Shown one piece after another: positions 13,001 to 28,000 of a stretch of DNA of 64,000 nt. The notes beneath the pieces were generated by a model. It was given only the letters and a program-made list of their open reading frames with translations. It was not told where the DNA came from and ran no database searches. A program made the position numbers and the translations under genes. The DNA is from Chrysopilus asiliformis. Its lineage: Eukaryota > Arthropoda > Insecta > Diptera > Rhagionidae. Numbering within the stretch: position 1 is the first letter of the stretch; every line of letters starts with the position of its first letter. The stretch is taken from assembly GCA_964034945.1 (NCBI GenBank), contig OZ035961.1:1529501-1593500 (forward strand), given 5' to 3'.

Positions 13001-16000
13001 AAATCTACGTAAATATCTACGTGTATGCCATGCCGTTGAGATGAAATTCATACAAACATACATATAGATGTACTTTATACGAAAGATACCCATGACTATA
13101 TAGATTTAAAATTCAGTACTTGTACTTCAGTAAATATCTTGAAGATATTGGAGAGCGTGTTGTGCGGTTTCTCCGTTCAAACAGAACAAAAATGTGCGTA
13201 CATTTTATCCCTAAGGCCGACAACGGAGTGTGTGTCCCTGGATAGACGCCGACGATCAAGGAGTAAATATACAAGTATAGATCTAACGTAACCGCAGGTG
13301 TTTTCTCCTTCATCGAATCCTTGTGAAGGTTTCGTTGTCATACAAGCCATGGCCAACCCCATTTCGGCAGTTCAGGGTGTCGCTCCAGGACTCGGAAGGC
13401 AAAAAGACGACTCTGCCAAGAGGTGGATTGGGCATTAAATTACCACTTTGGTTTGACGTCATCCGACCGGTTTGACTATTAATTTCTAACACATTGAAGC
13501 GTTTGATGGGAAATTTACAACAATAACGAAAAAGTGTTTTAATTTTTTGGCAGTTTGGTGATATTTTTACTTTTATTTTCTTTTTTTTTTGCGATCCATT
13601 ATCTTTGTGTACTAGATTTATGCTGGATAATTTCTTGATTCCATGATACTTTTGAAGCAAAAAACATATGAACTTTTATATGCTTTATAATCTACTTAGT
13701 GGATGACATTGGAAAGTTGCAAAAAAAAAACTTAATATGTGACAGAATTTCACATAAATCGGTCAAGTTATTTACAAGTTCGAAACCGTCCATAAAATAA
13801 ATCACACTAATTTTTATCCTTTCACAATTTTCAATTTTTTCCAAATATTCAGACCAAAATTAAGCAAGTTGTGAAAAATGTCTGCACCTGACGTTCCTAG
13901 CTTAAAAGATTAGGGATTATTACCCGGCCCTTACACGCGTCTGTAGAGCTGACACATTCGCTGACACAGTCTCGTGTAAATGCACTGACTGCCAGTTCGC
14001 TAAATGTCTTCTAATTCGTTGTCAGTAATTTGACATTTGGAGTCTGTGCTACTGACAGACTTTACAGTCGCGTGTAAGGGCCGGGTTAGTTTGAAACGTG
14101 ATAAAATGTAATCCACATCGTTATTAAACAAATAAAAGTAACAGAAGTCTTTATTGATATGGCAATGGTAATTAATTGAAGAGATAACAATTCTTATCTA
14201 AAATGCTATTAAGAAATTAAGCAAATTTTAATGTGGGGGATGAATTTGAGAAGTTATATCGATTGGTATTTCGACGTTAGCCCACAATTAACGAGCTTAA
14301 GATAAAAGGCTAATTGCAAAACTTACATAATTGTATTTTAGATCTGGATGCATGTAATCAACTCCTGAAACAAGAAAAACAAACATGCAAGACATTAGAA
14401 TTACTGAAATTGAATATTAAATAAAATCTTTGTATTTTCTTATTATTATTATTATATCAAGATATATAAAAATATTTTCCTTACCATCATCCATAATGGC
14501 TGTGGTGACATTTTTCCCAGTAATGCCCTGGTCCCATGCTGCTTGAACATTTAGGTCGAGACGCATTTTGCCCCCATTTTGTCCAGTATTCTTCAGATAC
14601 CATTGCAGAGGAAAATAGGGATCTGTCGGTTCCGCCCCACTAGTTCCCGACCCACCATTTGTCGATGAGTAGGGAAGGCCATGGATAGATGGGATAGCTG
14701 GCCTTAGGCCACGCTTAACACGAACAAATCCCGGCTGTTGAAATGCGCTATGAATCTGAAAGATAAATGTGTTCACATGCGAAACATTAGAGAAAAGCAA
14801 ACACAAACCTTCAATGCTACGCAAGACAAATATACGTTCATAGAACAGAATATGTGAATACAGTAGAACACGCTTAAATGCACATCGAATTTCGCAGAAT
14901 TTTATGTGCATTTATCCGTGTTTTGCATTTATACGTAGCACGGAAGCACGGATAAATGCACATTAATATGCAATTATGCGAGTAAAAGATAAACATGCAA
15001 CTTTAATATTCCTGTAATAAACATTTAAATTCAACAAGGCTACACAAAAACAAAGAACCTAATTAAGAATTCATTTTATCAAATAAAAATAACAATATTC
15101 ACTTTTTTTTGTGTAATTACATTTCATTTTTGCACATGTGCATTTAAGCGTGTAAAATTTCATATAATTTATACTTTTGCGGATGTGAAAATGGTTGCAT
15201 TTAAGCAAGTATTGCAATTAAGCATGTTTCATTTATCCGTATATATTTATATGAAAAGTGCTTAAAAATCCTCCATGCACAAATTTTGCGTGCAATTACA
15301 CGAGTTTTGCATTTACGCGTGTTGCATTTAAGCGCGTTCTACTGTAATAATAAAAAAAAATTATATTGCCGCAACATAAGTTTTTATTTACCCAAAAAAA
15401 AAATAATTTTGTTCTCATTTGGATTATGATGCAGCGTTCATTTGTTTGTGTCTATTGTGTATGTATGTAAAAAAGATGCCGCAATGTCCTAGTTTAGACT
15501 ATGATGAGTTTATGGCCCCTATTGTGAGCTTCGTCAATCGATCGTTGACCGGAACGATCGAAAAATCAGTATTGCGATATCGATTTTATCGTTCGCGAAC
15601 GATAAAATCGTTCAGTTGGGAACGATGATCTTTGTTGGATCGTCCGGTGAAGACGTCAAACACTAAAAAAATCACGATGAACCTTACGCAATACCAAATT
15701 GTTTTTCGATCGTTCCGGTCAACGATGATCGATCGATAACCGCAATAGGCCCCTATATGAAATTTTAATTTTGTTCTTGCAAAACAAAAATATGAGAAAA
15801 GCGACAATTATCACAAGTCAATCGTCTATATATGAGAATGGACCGATTTTGTTTTTAAAGAAAATTTTTCATTTGTTTGTAGAATGAAAGCTTGAAGAGT
15901 GGTCGGAAAAAACTATTCGCAAAAAAAAAATATTTTGATTCAAGTTTCCATATTGAAATTACTCAATGTTTAGAGTCCGACCGATTAATCGGCTTCGGCC

Positions 16001-19000
16001 ACCTTCGGGCAAAAATCACATTTTCGGTCAAAATTAAGCCGAAGGTTCAGACGAAGCCGAAGGACCAAATGATGTATTAGATATCAATGCAATAAGAACA
16101 AAAATTTGGCGTTTTGTAAGCTTACCTTAAGTTTACCTTAGTGCCAACGCACACACTTCATCTCGTCGCGGCAACTTTTGGTCATCAAAATGGCTTTCCG
16201 ACGTACACGCTTCTTCACTTTTGGATTGTGTTTACATTGAGACTCACTTTGAGGCGGCACGTCATTCGTGAGGGTGAGGGACGCAGTGGGGAGGGAAACC
16301 AAAAAGAGCGAACGAAGTTTAGATTCACTTAAAATTATCGGTCGCAAACCGGTTTGTGTCTCGTTTTGCTTTTATTGGTCATTTCGTTGTTTGCTGTGGA
16401 GTCGTGCGCATCTGAAAATTCGGAGTTTTCTTCTTCAGATTGGCACAAAAATAGAGCCGTTGCTGATGAAGCATATAATAAACTTGTTACTGCAATTATT
16501 ATATGATCCATATATGATCCATAGTCTCATTAAATTTAACAAATTTCACTGCAATCATTCCACAACTCGGTTAAATTTTGATGTTATTTTCATCTCAATG
16601 TCTTGAACGTCAAAAAGGCGAACGACGTAGCGAATGAAAAAGGCGAACCGTGTGCACACGGCAACAAAATGAGGAAAGACGTGCCGCCTCAAAGTGAATC
16701 CCAATGTAAACACAATCGAGAAGAACACTTTTCGAGTGGCAACTTTTCCCCTCTTGCCGCACTCGTTTCTTGCCTACAATTTGGTGAAGTTGCGGCATGC
16801 TGATGACCGAAAGTTGAAACGTGTACGCCCATACTTAAGAGGAAAGTTTTGTGTTAATCACAACTGATATTTTTGTTAAGATGTTCCTGCTTGTTAGAAT
16901 TTCTAAATTCTTCCAAAATACCTGTTTTCAAAATTTTCTAAAAGCGCGTTGTGGAGAAACCATTAGAGTACAAGTTTTTGATCTTAAGTTAACTGATTAT
17001 GACAATTTTTTAGATATTTGAAAAAAAAAATACTTTTCTTCAATGTTAATGAACGGATCACCTCGAGGGTGGTTTTTTCAAGTTCGAAACCGAGGAAAGA
17101 ATCAAACGAAACTCTTGACAAAATAAATACCAGGCAAAAATTTCATTTTAAAAGCAAAATAAACCTATCGAATTGCGTTGTCAATCAAGTCGGTGAAAAT
17201 CACCTTAAATAAATAAAAATGTTTTCCATTTTTTAATCCATTTCCACGAACAACTCCCTAACATGACTTGAAGCATCACTGAGTTTATGTAAGCTTTCAT
17301 TACTTTTGACCTCATTTCAAACGCATAGTTGGCGTTTTTATAACTTCACTTATGTTTGTATTCAAAATAACCATTGGAATGGTTTGAAAAAGCCGCAAAC
17401 TAAAAAAAAAACGGCAAAAAAACTAAAGCAAAAGTTGGTTGATGAAAACATTGATTAATCCAACGTAAAAACTTTTAAACCCACTTTCTACACATAGTGA
17501 ACAAAAATAGCAAGTGAAAAGAAAATAAATTTAAATTGAAAACCCAGAGAAAATCAACATTATTTTCCCAAAGCTGACGGGTTTTTCCAAAGTACAGACT
17601 AGCTGTCTAATGATAATAATGACCTAAAAACCTGAATTCCTTACGGCTTGAAGCCAAGCGTATTGCAACTTTATGCATTTGTGCGACCTAGAAATTCTGT
17701 ATATGTTGTACATACATACAAATAAAGATATAACTAAAGCGAATGCATCGTTAAAATGAACAAATAACACCCCCATAAAATCTATTGTGAAAATTACAAT
17801 TTTCATTCGCTATAGCTTTTCATTTCGTTATCATTGTTATGGGAAATTAGAAACAATATTTAATGTTTAATTAATGAACCCCTTCCGCACGTTGTCAATA
17901 GCACTAGCTTTGCAAACTCTATAAAAGTTTTGGAACTACATTAATTTAAAAAAGAAAACTGATGGTTACCCTAGCGTTATGACTTATAATAACTTGACTT
18001 CTAATAATCCCAAGGAAATATCGAATATGTTTGCATCACATTTTAGTGAAGCTTATACGCCTAGCACTAATCATATTGACTTGGATTATTTTTCTTATCT
18101 TGACTCACTTAATAAAGTAGATATTCCCGTTCGATTAATTGACGAGGATAGCGTCTTGCAAGCTCTGATGGCACTAGATGAGAATTGCTCACCCGGACCT
18201 GACGGTGTACCTGCGATATTTTTAAAAAAATGCGCATCTGGTCTATGTAAAGTGTTAACTCTCCTATTTAATCTTTCATTAAAAAATAATACTTTTCCTG
18301 ACATTTGGAAGAGCTCGTATGTAATACCTTTACATAAATCAGGTAAAAAGGATAGTGTTGATAATTATCGATGTATCGCCAAATTATCCGCTATCCCGAA
18401 ACTTTTCGAAAGTTTGATTGCTGATTTTCTATATCCGTACTGCAAAAATATTTTGAGCGTGAATCAGCACGGTTTTGTCAGGCAACGCTCTACCACGACT
18501 AACTTGTGTGAATTCATAAATTTCACATATGTGAAGTTTTTGAATTCACAACAGGTTGATGCGGTATACACGGATTTTTCCAAGGCTTTTGACAAACTCG
18601 ACCATAACCTTTTGATTTTTAAATTACGTGTGCTTGGCTTCCCTGAGAATTTAATACTGTGGATTTATTCGTATCTTACCGGACGGTCGCAACATGTGCA
18701 ATTCAGGACAGTAATATCTGACGTAATATTAGTGTCATCGGGTGTTCCACAGGGTAGTCATATTGGTCCTCTTTTATTTATTTTATATGTAAATGATGTA
18801 AATGCTGTTTTGAAGTATTCTCGTTTAATTAATGAACCCCTTCCGCACGTTGTCAATAGCACTAGCTTTGCAAACTCTATAAAAGGGAGCAAATAGCCCA
18901 GAACACGTCCTTTGTTGGTAAACTTTTTCATTCTGTCCTAAATAATTGCGTCTGATGCTAAACGCGACATCGAAGTCATTGCAATTGACGGCTTTAGCGA

Positions 19001-22000
19001 CAACGCTTTATATCAACTCAACGCAGTAACAAATAAATTGGGGAGAACGCTGGATTTAACCCTTTGCAATGATTACATCAACTGTCTAGTCGAAGCCTGT
19101 GAATCACCTCTGGTAACGGCAGACGCTCATCATCCACCACTAAATATTTTTTATTGTTGCGATACTTCTTGTGATTTATTACCAGAAATCTTAAATTATT
19201 TTGATTTTAAAAAAGCTAATTTTGATTTAATCAATAAATGTATTTTAAATATTAATTGGTGTGAAGTCTTTAATGCATTTGACGTAAACATAGCAGTACA
19301 AATTTTTTATAGTTATATTCTTGAGATTATATCTACGTTTGTCCCATATGTGTCTTCCTTAAGAAGCTTTAATCCCCCGTGGTATGATCATGAAACTAGA
19401 AAACTCAAGACTTTGAAAAATCGATCTTACAAAAAATGGCGTAAAACCAAACAATACGGTGATTATCTTGAGTATAGTCAGCATCGCCGAGATCTTAAAT
19501 CTTATATTCTAATATGTCATAAATTGTATGTGAACCAAGTTGAGCATGATATGAAAAATAACCCAAAAAGTTTTGGAACTACATTAATTTAAAAAAGAAA
19601 ACTGATGGTTACCCTAGCGTTATGACTTATAATAACTTGACTTCTAATAATCCCAAGGAAATATCGAATATGTTTGCATCACATTTTAGTGAAGCTTATA
19701 CGCCTAGCACTAATCATATTGACTTGGATTATTTTTCTTATCTTGACTCACTTAATAAAGTAGATATTCCCGTTCGATTAATTGACGAGGATAGCGTCTT
19801 GCAAGCTCTGATGGCACTAGATGAGAATTGCTCACCCGGACCTGACGGTGTACCTGCGATATTTTTAAAAAAATGCGCATCTGGTCTATGTAAAGTGTTA
19901 ACTCTCCTATTTAATCTTTCATTAAAAAATAATACTTTTCCTGACATTTGGAAGAGCTCGTATGTAATACCTTTACATAAATCAGGTAAAAAGGATAGTG
20001 TTGATAATTATCGATGTATCGCCAAATTATCCGCTATCCCGAAACTTTTCGAAAGTTTGATTGCTGATTTTCTATATCCGTACTGCAAAAATATTTTGAG
20101 CGTGAATCAGCACGGTTTTGTCAGGCAACGCTCTACCACGACTAACTTGTGTGAATTCATAAATTTCACATATGTGAAGTTTTTGAATTCACAACAGGTT
20201 GATGCGGTATACACGGATTTTTCCAAGGCTTTTGACAAACTCGACCATAACCTTTTGATTTTTAAATTACGTGTGCTTGGCTTCCCTGAGAATTTAATAC
20301 TGTGGATTTATTCGTATCTTACCGGACGGTCGCAACATGTGCAATTCAGGACAGTAATATCTGACGTAATATTAGTGTCATCGGGTGTTCCACAGGGTAG
20401 TCATATTGGTCCTCTTTTATTTATTTTATATGTAAATGATGTAAATGCTGTTTTGAAGTATTCTCGTATTTTAATGTATGCCGACGATTTTAAAATTTTT
20501 AAATCTATTGACAATACTATTGATGCTAACTTTTTGCAGCTTGACCTTGACCATTTTTTTACGTGGTGCAATAAAAACTTCCTAGTCCTTAATTTAAGTA
20601 AATGTAATATTATAACTTATTCGCGTCGTTCTAATTTATTAAATATTTGTTATAACTTTAACTCAAATTTATTGACAAGAGTCGAGTCTGTCAGAGACCT
20701 TGGAGTGTTACTAGATCAGAAATTAACTTTTGAACCTCATCGAGAATTTGTAATAAATAACGCAACGAGAAAGCTAGCGCTAATCAAAAGATTCTCATCT
20801 GAACTATCAGATCCATATGCCATTTTATCTCTGTATAATGCATTCGTAAGACCTATTCTCGAATATGGATGTATTGTTTGGTCTCCTACGTGTATCACAC
20901 ATATTCTTAGACTTGAGCGTGTTCAAAAAAGATTCCTTAAATTTGTTTTGCGCAAACTACCGTGGCTTGACACATCGAATTTACCACCATACGAACAAAG
21001 ACTGTCACTGTTGGGTTTAGCAACTCTGTCGAAGAGACGCGAAATTCTTCAGTGCATGTTCATATTCAAACTATTGCAAAATGAAGTTGATGCTCCTAAT
21101 TTGTTGCTAGAATTAGACATTAACACTAAACCGAGGAATACAAGAAACTTTAATTTCTTTTACGTTAAATTCGCAAGGACATCCTATGGGAAAAACGCAC
21201 CGTTGTCGTTAATGTGTCATGCGTTTAACAAATATTTCAATTTCATTGATTTCAACTGCTCGTCAAGTGCATTAAAGAATCAATTGCTCTTACAATGATT
21301 TTATATATTTTGTTTAACGATTAAAATGTCTATGAGGTTGCTCTGTAATGACTATATGTAAATAAATAAATAAATATGGGATAAAAATTCATCCCCGACA
21401 ACGTTTTTTTTATCATCCTAATGGCGACTTGTCAAAAAATGCAAACAACGACCCGTCTTATACTTGAAGATAAGAAAACCCATTGCCTGTGACACTGCTT
21501 CACTCTAAATTATGAAAAAAGGCAAAAAAAAAACGAGTAAAAGGATTGCCTCGTGTTCACCCTGTTTGTTAACCCGTTGAATGCTACTTAAACCCATGGC
21601 ATTTTTGTCACATCAAACAAACCTAATCCGACTTTTTTCTTGATAACAGAATCCGATAAGAATTGTCAATTATTGATTATTAGCAAAGGTATTTATGTAA
21701 AGCACACAAAAAAAACATCGCCTCTGTAAAATGTGTGACTGTTTTTCCAAGGTAAAATTATTACGAATTTTTCAACATTTTTTTACGCAAGAAGTGTGCA
21801 ACATGTCGATTGATGTAAGCACGAGGCATACAACCATTGGACCACTTTTATGCAGTTTAAAAAAACTTTTTATTTAAATAAACTGTTAACATGATATAAT
21901 CTAAAAAACTAAGTCTAAAAAACTAATTTAGCCTTGTTCTCGGAAGAAATAAAATATGTAGGTTGAATACCATTAAAGACTTTAAAAAATTCTTTAAAAA

Positions 22001-25000
22001 ATCACCAAATCCTGAGAATAGTATGATCCATTTTGTAATGCTCTTCTGCAATTTTATTTTTGTACAATATTTCAATGATTATCAACAAAGTAACATATAG
22101 AAAAAAGAAAAAATACCTAAGATATTCAAATCAATTACAATTTTTATTAGACACACACACGTATAACATTTCAGTGAATATCCCAGCCAACATTTTGTTC
22201 CCAATTATGTATGAAATTGAAAGGAATGTCAGACATAACTTCCGATACCGGAATCGACGTCTGATAGAATTTTCATAAAATGGTACGAAATATTTTTTCG
22301 AAGTCCTGTCGAAATATCATACACTTTTCCGTATATATTTCGAATCGATTTCGTAAAGATGTCGATCGTTATTTATGGATTTTTTCTCTATTCTTTCTTT
22401 TCTTTTCATAATAACAAATCCTCATAGTTTTCATACATGTGTCCGCTGGACACTAACGGTATTTTACGTTATTTTTTCTGATCTTCTGATAGTTAAAGAA
22501 ATCCATACCATTTGTCTCTCCGATGTACGTATCTTAGATAAATCGAGAACGCATTGAGATATCGACTTGAATTTTCTGCGGATAAATTTAACCAAAATCA
22601 TAGTTTTCTACCAAATTTTGGAAAAATAAAGTTGAAAAGTAAACTGGTATCTCTCTACCACTTTTTTTTTTGTTTTTTGAAAAAATTTCGAAAACTGTGC
22701 GCTTTTAAAAAAAAGATTTGGCTAGAAGCAAATAAAGTTTCCTGGGCACCAATCATGTATTCCGACGCGTCTCTGTCTTTCGACTTCGACGCAGCTTTTA
22801 ACTCTTGACTTCGCCATATATGCAGCTTGAAATTTCGCGGAATCGTCACTATGAATCAAAGCGTGATTCTGACGGTCACTGCAGGAAATTTGAAGCTGCT
22901 GATATGGCGAAGTCAAGAGTTAAAAACTGCGTCGAAGTCGAAAGACAGAGACTCGTCGGAATACATGATTGGTGCCCAGAATTTTCTTTTTTTTTTTGCC
23001 TTGACGGTTTGTAGGTATTTCTAACAGTTCTTGAGATATTTGAAAAAAAAAAATATAGCGTTTAACATTTTTTACGAAACTTTAAATATTGCAGAAGAAA
23101 GTCATGTGCTGTTCAAATAATATATTTTCCTAAATGTTTCTATTGACCGAGACGTGATTCGTCACTTTCATTATTGACTTCAAATCCTGAAGACTCAGGG
23201 AAATAAGTTATCGCTCGTAAAGGTTACAGTAAAGACAAATGTGAAATGTTTGACATTAAGTACGATTAATAATGTCGAGGACAAAGCAAAATGCGGTAAA
23301 AAGTCATATATTTTGTGTCAGGAACATCAGTTTTAATTGACTCACACATGAAAAATGTGATAAATAGAGTTTTACTAATACTATTGATAGTTTTAAGACT
23401 GCAAACAAAGTGGGTGCGATGAACTATGCGATGTAAACGATGCGATAGAATCGAAACCATTTTGTCGTTTATTAAAATGCGATTTTTTGGCACAATATAT
23501 CTCGTTTTTAAGCAGAGAAAATAAGAAGAAGTTTTGTTGAAAATAATTCATGTTTTTGTGGTTTTTAAATGTTATCAAATAGCGAAAATCTTATGGAATT
23601 GGTTGTGAAGTGTTAACGAATGTGAAAATGAATTGTAAAACAAGCATTTTTCATTAGCCTCGGAGATATTTTCGATTAGAAGTGAATTTTACTTTCAAGC
23701 CATATGAAATGAAATCTCACTAAGTTATATGGTCTAAACGGTCGTTTAGATCGGAGACCGAATTCTGTGCACTCGTCGTTTAGAACGCATCGCAGAGCGA
23801 ATCCCCAAACCATATCGCCGTCGCATCCACTTTGTTTGCAGCCTAAAGATAATCATGCAGGAATATTTTGCTTAAAACGAATTCAAGTTAGTACTCTCAC
23901 AAAAAAAAATCATTTTTTAAACTAGCTCTTTATTTTCGCGTATTTATTTGAACAATGGATCCCTGCTTTACACGATCTCGTTCTACGCGAATGTACTTTA
24001 ATGCGGTTAATAGCCAGCTTACACATTCAATATACTGAACAATATTTTCACTATATTGAAGCAAAAATATTTACCGTGTAAGGCATATCTAAGATTCTTT
24101 AAGTTGGAAGCGAAATTACTTGAAAAAAAAATGTTTTGTCATACCACAAAGATTGATAAGTTAGAAAATGGATTTCAGCACAGTGCTTTGAAATAAAATC
24201 GAATGACGTCACTTGAAACAGCATAATAGTTGCTATACAGCTTTGTGATACCAAAAATTATTAGTTTTTTTGTATTTTTTTTTTGTTATACTCTTATTAA
24301 AATATTTGCACGATTTTTTTTAGACTTTTTACCCCCAGTTTTTGTAAAACGTTCGAGGTTTAGGAACGGAACTCCTAATTTTGCATAGTTTCCATAACTC
24401 GATTTACGCGGTTCCGAACTACGCGTTGTTTTGTTTTGACTGCATAAGTCGGGGGTCTAGTATACTCACAATTTAGAGATAATATTTTAAATAAAAACTT
24501 AATTTAAATGTTAAACTCGTCTTAATTTTAATAAAAGTACCGGACATGTTGAAAATCTTAATTTTCCATAACTGTTAAAACTTGTCAAAGCCACAAACAT
24601 CAATGATCAAACTTCACTACTCTCGGTACATTCAAAATACTACAAAAATGAGGTTCCATTAATATTCGAAATGTGTCTCATATTTTCATAAAACATATAA
24701 ATAAATTTACGCACCCCAAAAAAAAACATTAGAAATGCGTCATTGACCATGTGGCTAGGAAAAATCTGAGGGTGGTAAAAGTTCCATTTATTTTGCCCAA
24801 AAGTCCAATTATTGGCTAATTTATGAAACATCCGGATGAAGCCGCATTTCATGTTTGCCGTTAAGGTATCCTGAAAGCCTTTTTAGCCACATAGAATTTA
24901 CGAAAAACACGAAAACCATCAGCAACCCCCTGATGATTTCTTGTTACTTTGTTAGCAATAGCAAACACACTAACACTGATATACTATCTAAAAATATAGC

Positions 25001-28000
25001 CAATAGCTTGGTCTTAATACATTCAAACAACTTGAAATGAGTTTCATAATTTCATTTCCCTTAAACAGGATCCCATTATTGTCGTTCTTTAGCAAAGGAA
25101 AAACGCTCACACTGATTCTACGGGCATTTCGAAAGATACTCGTTGCTAATATTTAATAGTGTGGGATGCACGACGAGAATGTTCTATCGAGCATCTACAA
25201 TATGTTTATGCTACCTGATGTATGAAATTGCAAGAATTCTAGGCAATCATTTTCAATTTTCCAAACATTATACCCGAAACAATGCTTTTTCATCTACCTG
25301 TAAAGCAATTCAGTTTCCCCCCACATGTGAGTAATAAAGAAATTTTAATGTGATGTTATTATGTAAACAGCTGTATAAGTACGTTAAATATAAGTAGATT
25401 GATATGTCTTTTGATGCGAAATTTGTTTTCCAACAAAATTAGGAGGTCCTCAAAAACAAATTTAAAACTTACCAGGGGGTCTCGTTTAAGAACTCTCGCA
25501 TGCGATAAACTCCTTCGAGATCTAGCGTGAGGAAGTGATCTGTGCTTGAAGTGGTACTCCTTACCATTACTTCCGGCCAACTGAAAAATACAAGAGGGAA
25601 ACATTAAATTTGTTACGTTTAATCCCACTTCAATAACGTTTTTTTATATAAATTGCTCAAGAATAATAAATACTTGTGTAAAAACAATGTCTACCTTCTG
25701 TGTGTAGGAATAAAACAATTTTTTGTAAATAATTTATATTGTACTCGTTTTAGGGCGGTTTATTAAAATGTTATTTGATATTTAATTTCTTTTAATCAAA
25801 ATTTTTGGGGCAGCAGTTATGTCAACCACGACGTTAGTGGTTGATAAAAATACTGGTTGAGAGGGAAATTTAAAAAAAAAAGTTCGCCCTAGTTACGAAC
25901 TAAATTTAGGTAAGGCTGGTTTTCTAATTAAGATTTCCTCGTCTGGTTTTATACATCACATAGGAAATTTATTTTAATTTTATGAGAACTTTGGTAATAA
26001 AGATCTAAGAGACTTGAAAAAATAATAAATATCATTATACACTCAGAAAAATGTCCAGGTCAACTTTTTGTCAGTTTAACTCTGACCGCTAGCTGGCTGA
26101 CAGAGGTTTCCATTACATGATATTAAATCCTCGAAATGCCTATCTAAGGTCAACTCGTGCAGCTCCCAATGCCCTACTTCACCTGCTCGTGGCTTAATTT
26201 CAGAATTTCTCCGGCCACAGGACAACACAAGTTTTACTTTCCCGCATGCAGGCGAACGCGCGCCTCGCATAGGCTAAATTTTCCTGCCCGAGCCCATTAA
26301 CGCCGTATATAGGTCGTCGAGTTAGCCTCCATTTTTCTGAGTGTAAGTTATGAAGACAAATAAATAAGTTTTGTAATGTAAATTGCTAAAAATCATGTTA
26401 TATAAATAAGCGTTTAAAATATCATGATAAAGTCAATAGTAAACCTCGAAACCAAAAAGGCCTAAACGTTTTAATAGCTTAATTACTAAAAGACGAAAAA
26501 ATTTTGGGTTCTTCATGTTGCGTTATAAATTAACGCAGGCAATTACATGAAGAGGCAAATTCCTCCATACACTGAGAGAAATGAACATTTTAAAATTAAA
26601 CAATTTCCACCCTAGATCTAAAAATCTAGTTACTTGTTTGATTTAAAAAGAAATATCCTAGAATCAGCAGAAAATTTTATTATTTAGTAACACATGATTT
26701 TAAATTAAAAAGCTTGTTTTTAGATTTAAAAACCCCAAAATGTTTAAATTTAAAATTGCCCCTACTAGAATTAAAAAACCAAAATGTTTAAATTTAAAAT
26801 CTTTCTTTTTGATTCAAAAATGACCTTTTTAAATTTAAACAAGTGAATTTTAAAATTTAAATGCATTCTTTCAAGCGAGATAGAAACCATTCATGTTTAG
26901 ACTCGCTTCGTTATTTTACTTCGGTGGCCGTATGCGTTGGCGAGTGGACTTCAAACCTTCAAACCTAGGGATCTCGGGTTCGAATCGCGGTAATGAGCAG
27001 GAGTTTTTCAACATTTAATTAATACGAAAGAAAATATTTATAATTTATAAATACTGTAAAAAGTAAAAAATGCAATTGGGAAATTGGTAAAAATCTACTA
27101 TTACTATCGTAAAACCATGAAAAATGAAGATTATATTTTTTTCCCTCAGTGAAGCTTTTTAAATTCAAAAAGGTTTTCTTTTAAAATTAGTGTAAATCTT
27201 TTAGAATTAAAAATCTCGTCTTTTAAATTTAAAGAAATAAACACTAGATTTTAAAAGGGCTATCACTAGAATTAAAAAGAATGTGGTTTTTATTTTTAGT
27301 ATGAACTTGTTTAGCTCGTACGCAAACAACAAATTACTAAAATCTAGAGCATTTCTTTTTGATTTTAGTATATTTTTCTCTGAGTGTAGTAACCTAATTT
27401 TCGTATAAAACTTTAGTTAGTCGTTTTATCTTTGACACAAAAATCAAAACACGTGCACTTTCTATATACATATCTATGTGGTATTCTTGCAAAGAATTAA
27501 AAATTAAACGAATTCAGTCACTTCCCACTCGCTTTTTCGAAAATTAATAATTTATGAGACGCAAACCACAATAGCGTTTCTTACGACTTTTCAGATTATC
27601 CTGGAGATAAATATTTCTTCAAGATTCAGCGTATATTTTATACTTGTCTGCCCCGACATTAGTCAAAAACTCGTTATTGTTTTCCCCTAGTCTTTCGGAG
27701 GCCTTTTGTATATTTGATTTTTATTCCTCTCCGTTCTATATAGAATAAAATGGAATTCTTTTGGTACGAATGAATATCGAATTTATTCTGAAAACGGAAG
27801 TTGCCAAATTGATGTTTAGAATTCTTAAATTCTTAATACCTTTGCGACTACTATAATATCGTGAAAAATGAGAAGCCAGGCACTGATGATTATCCAATAT
27901 AGCACAAGTATATTTTACCTTTTATTAAACATTTTAATTAAATCTTTTGAATTTCAATGAGTTGTTATTGCGACTGAGAATTTCAATTTTGAACCTCGTC

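Larger units (their letters stand above)
17865..21380 (+). mobile_element. Non-LTR retrotransposon (Jockey/CR1-like), 5'-truncated with internal duplication
   Basis: The parts in order are A (17865-17927), B (17928-18824), A again (18823-18885), C (18886-19570), B again (19571-20467), and the rest of ORF2 to 21298. A short 3' UTR ends in AAATAAATAAATAAAT, a simple-repeat tail. No ORF1 is present and the endonuclease start is lost, so it is 5'-truncated. It inserted in the opposite orientation to amon in intron 2. Confidence 0.85.

Noticed and set aside
16268..16606. 112-codon frame as a gene
   Set aside because: It lies inside fold-back element F and is absent from the second copy.
18095..18304. 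Minus-strand frame duplicated at 19738-19947
   Set aside because: It is the shadow of the duplicated reverse-transcriptase segment.
26920..27000. Functional tRNA gene
   Set aside because: Only the A and B boxes fit; the T stem and acceptor stem do not pair well, so it is kept as a tRNA-like promoter motif only.
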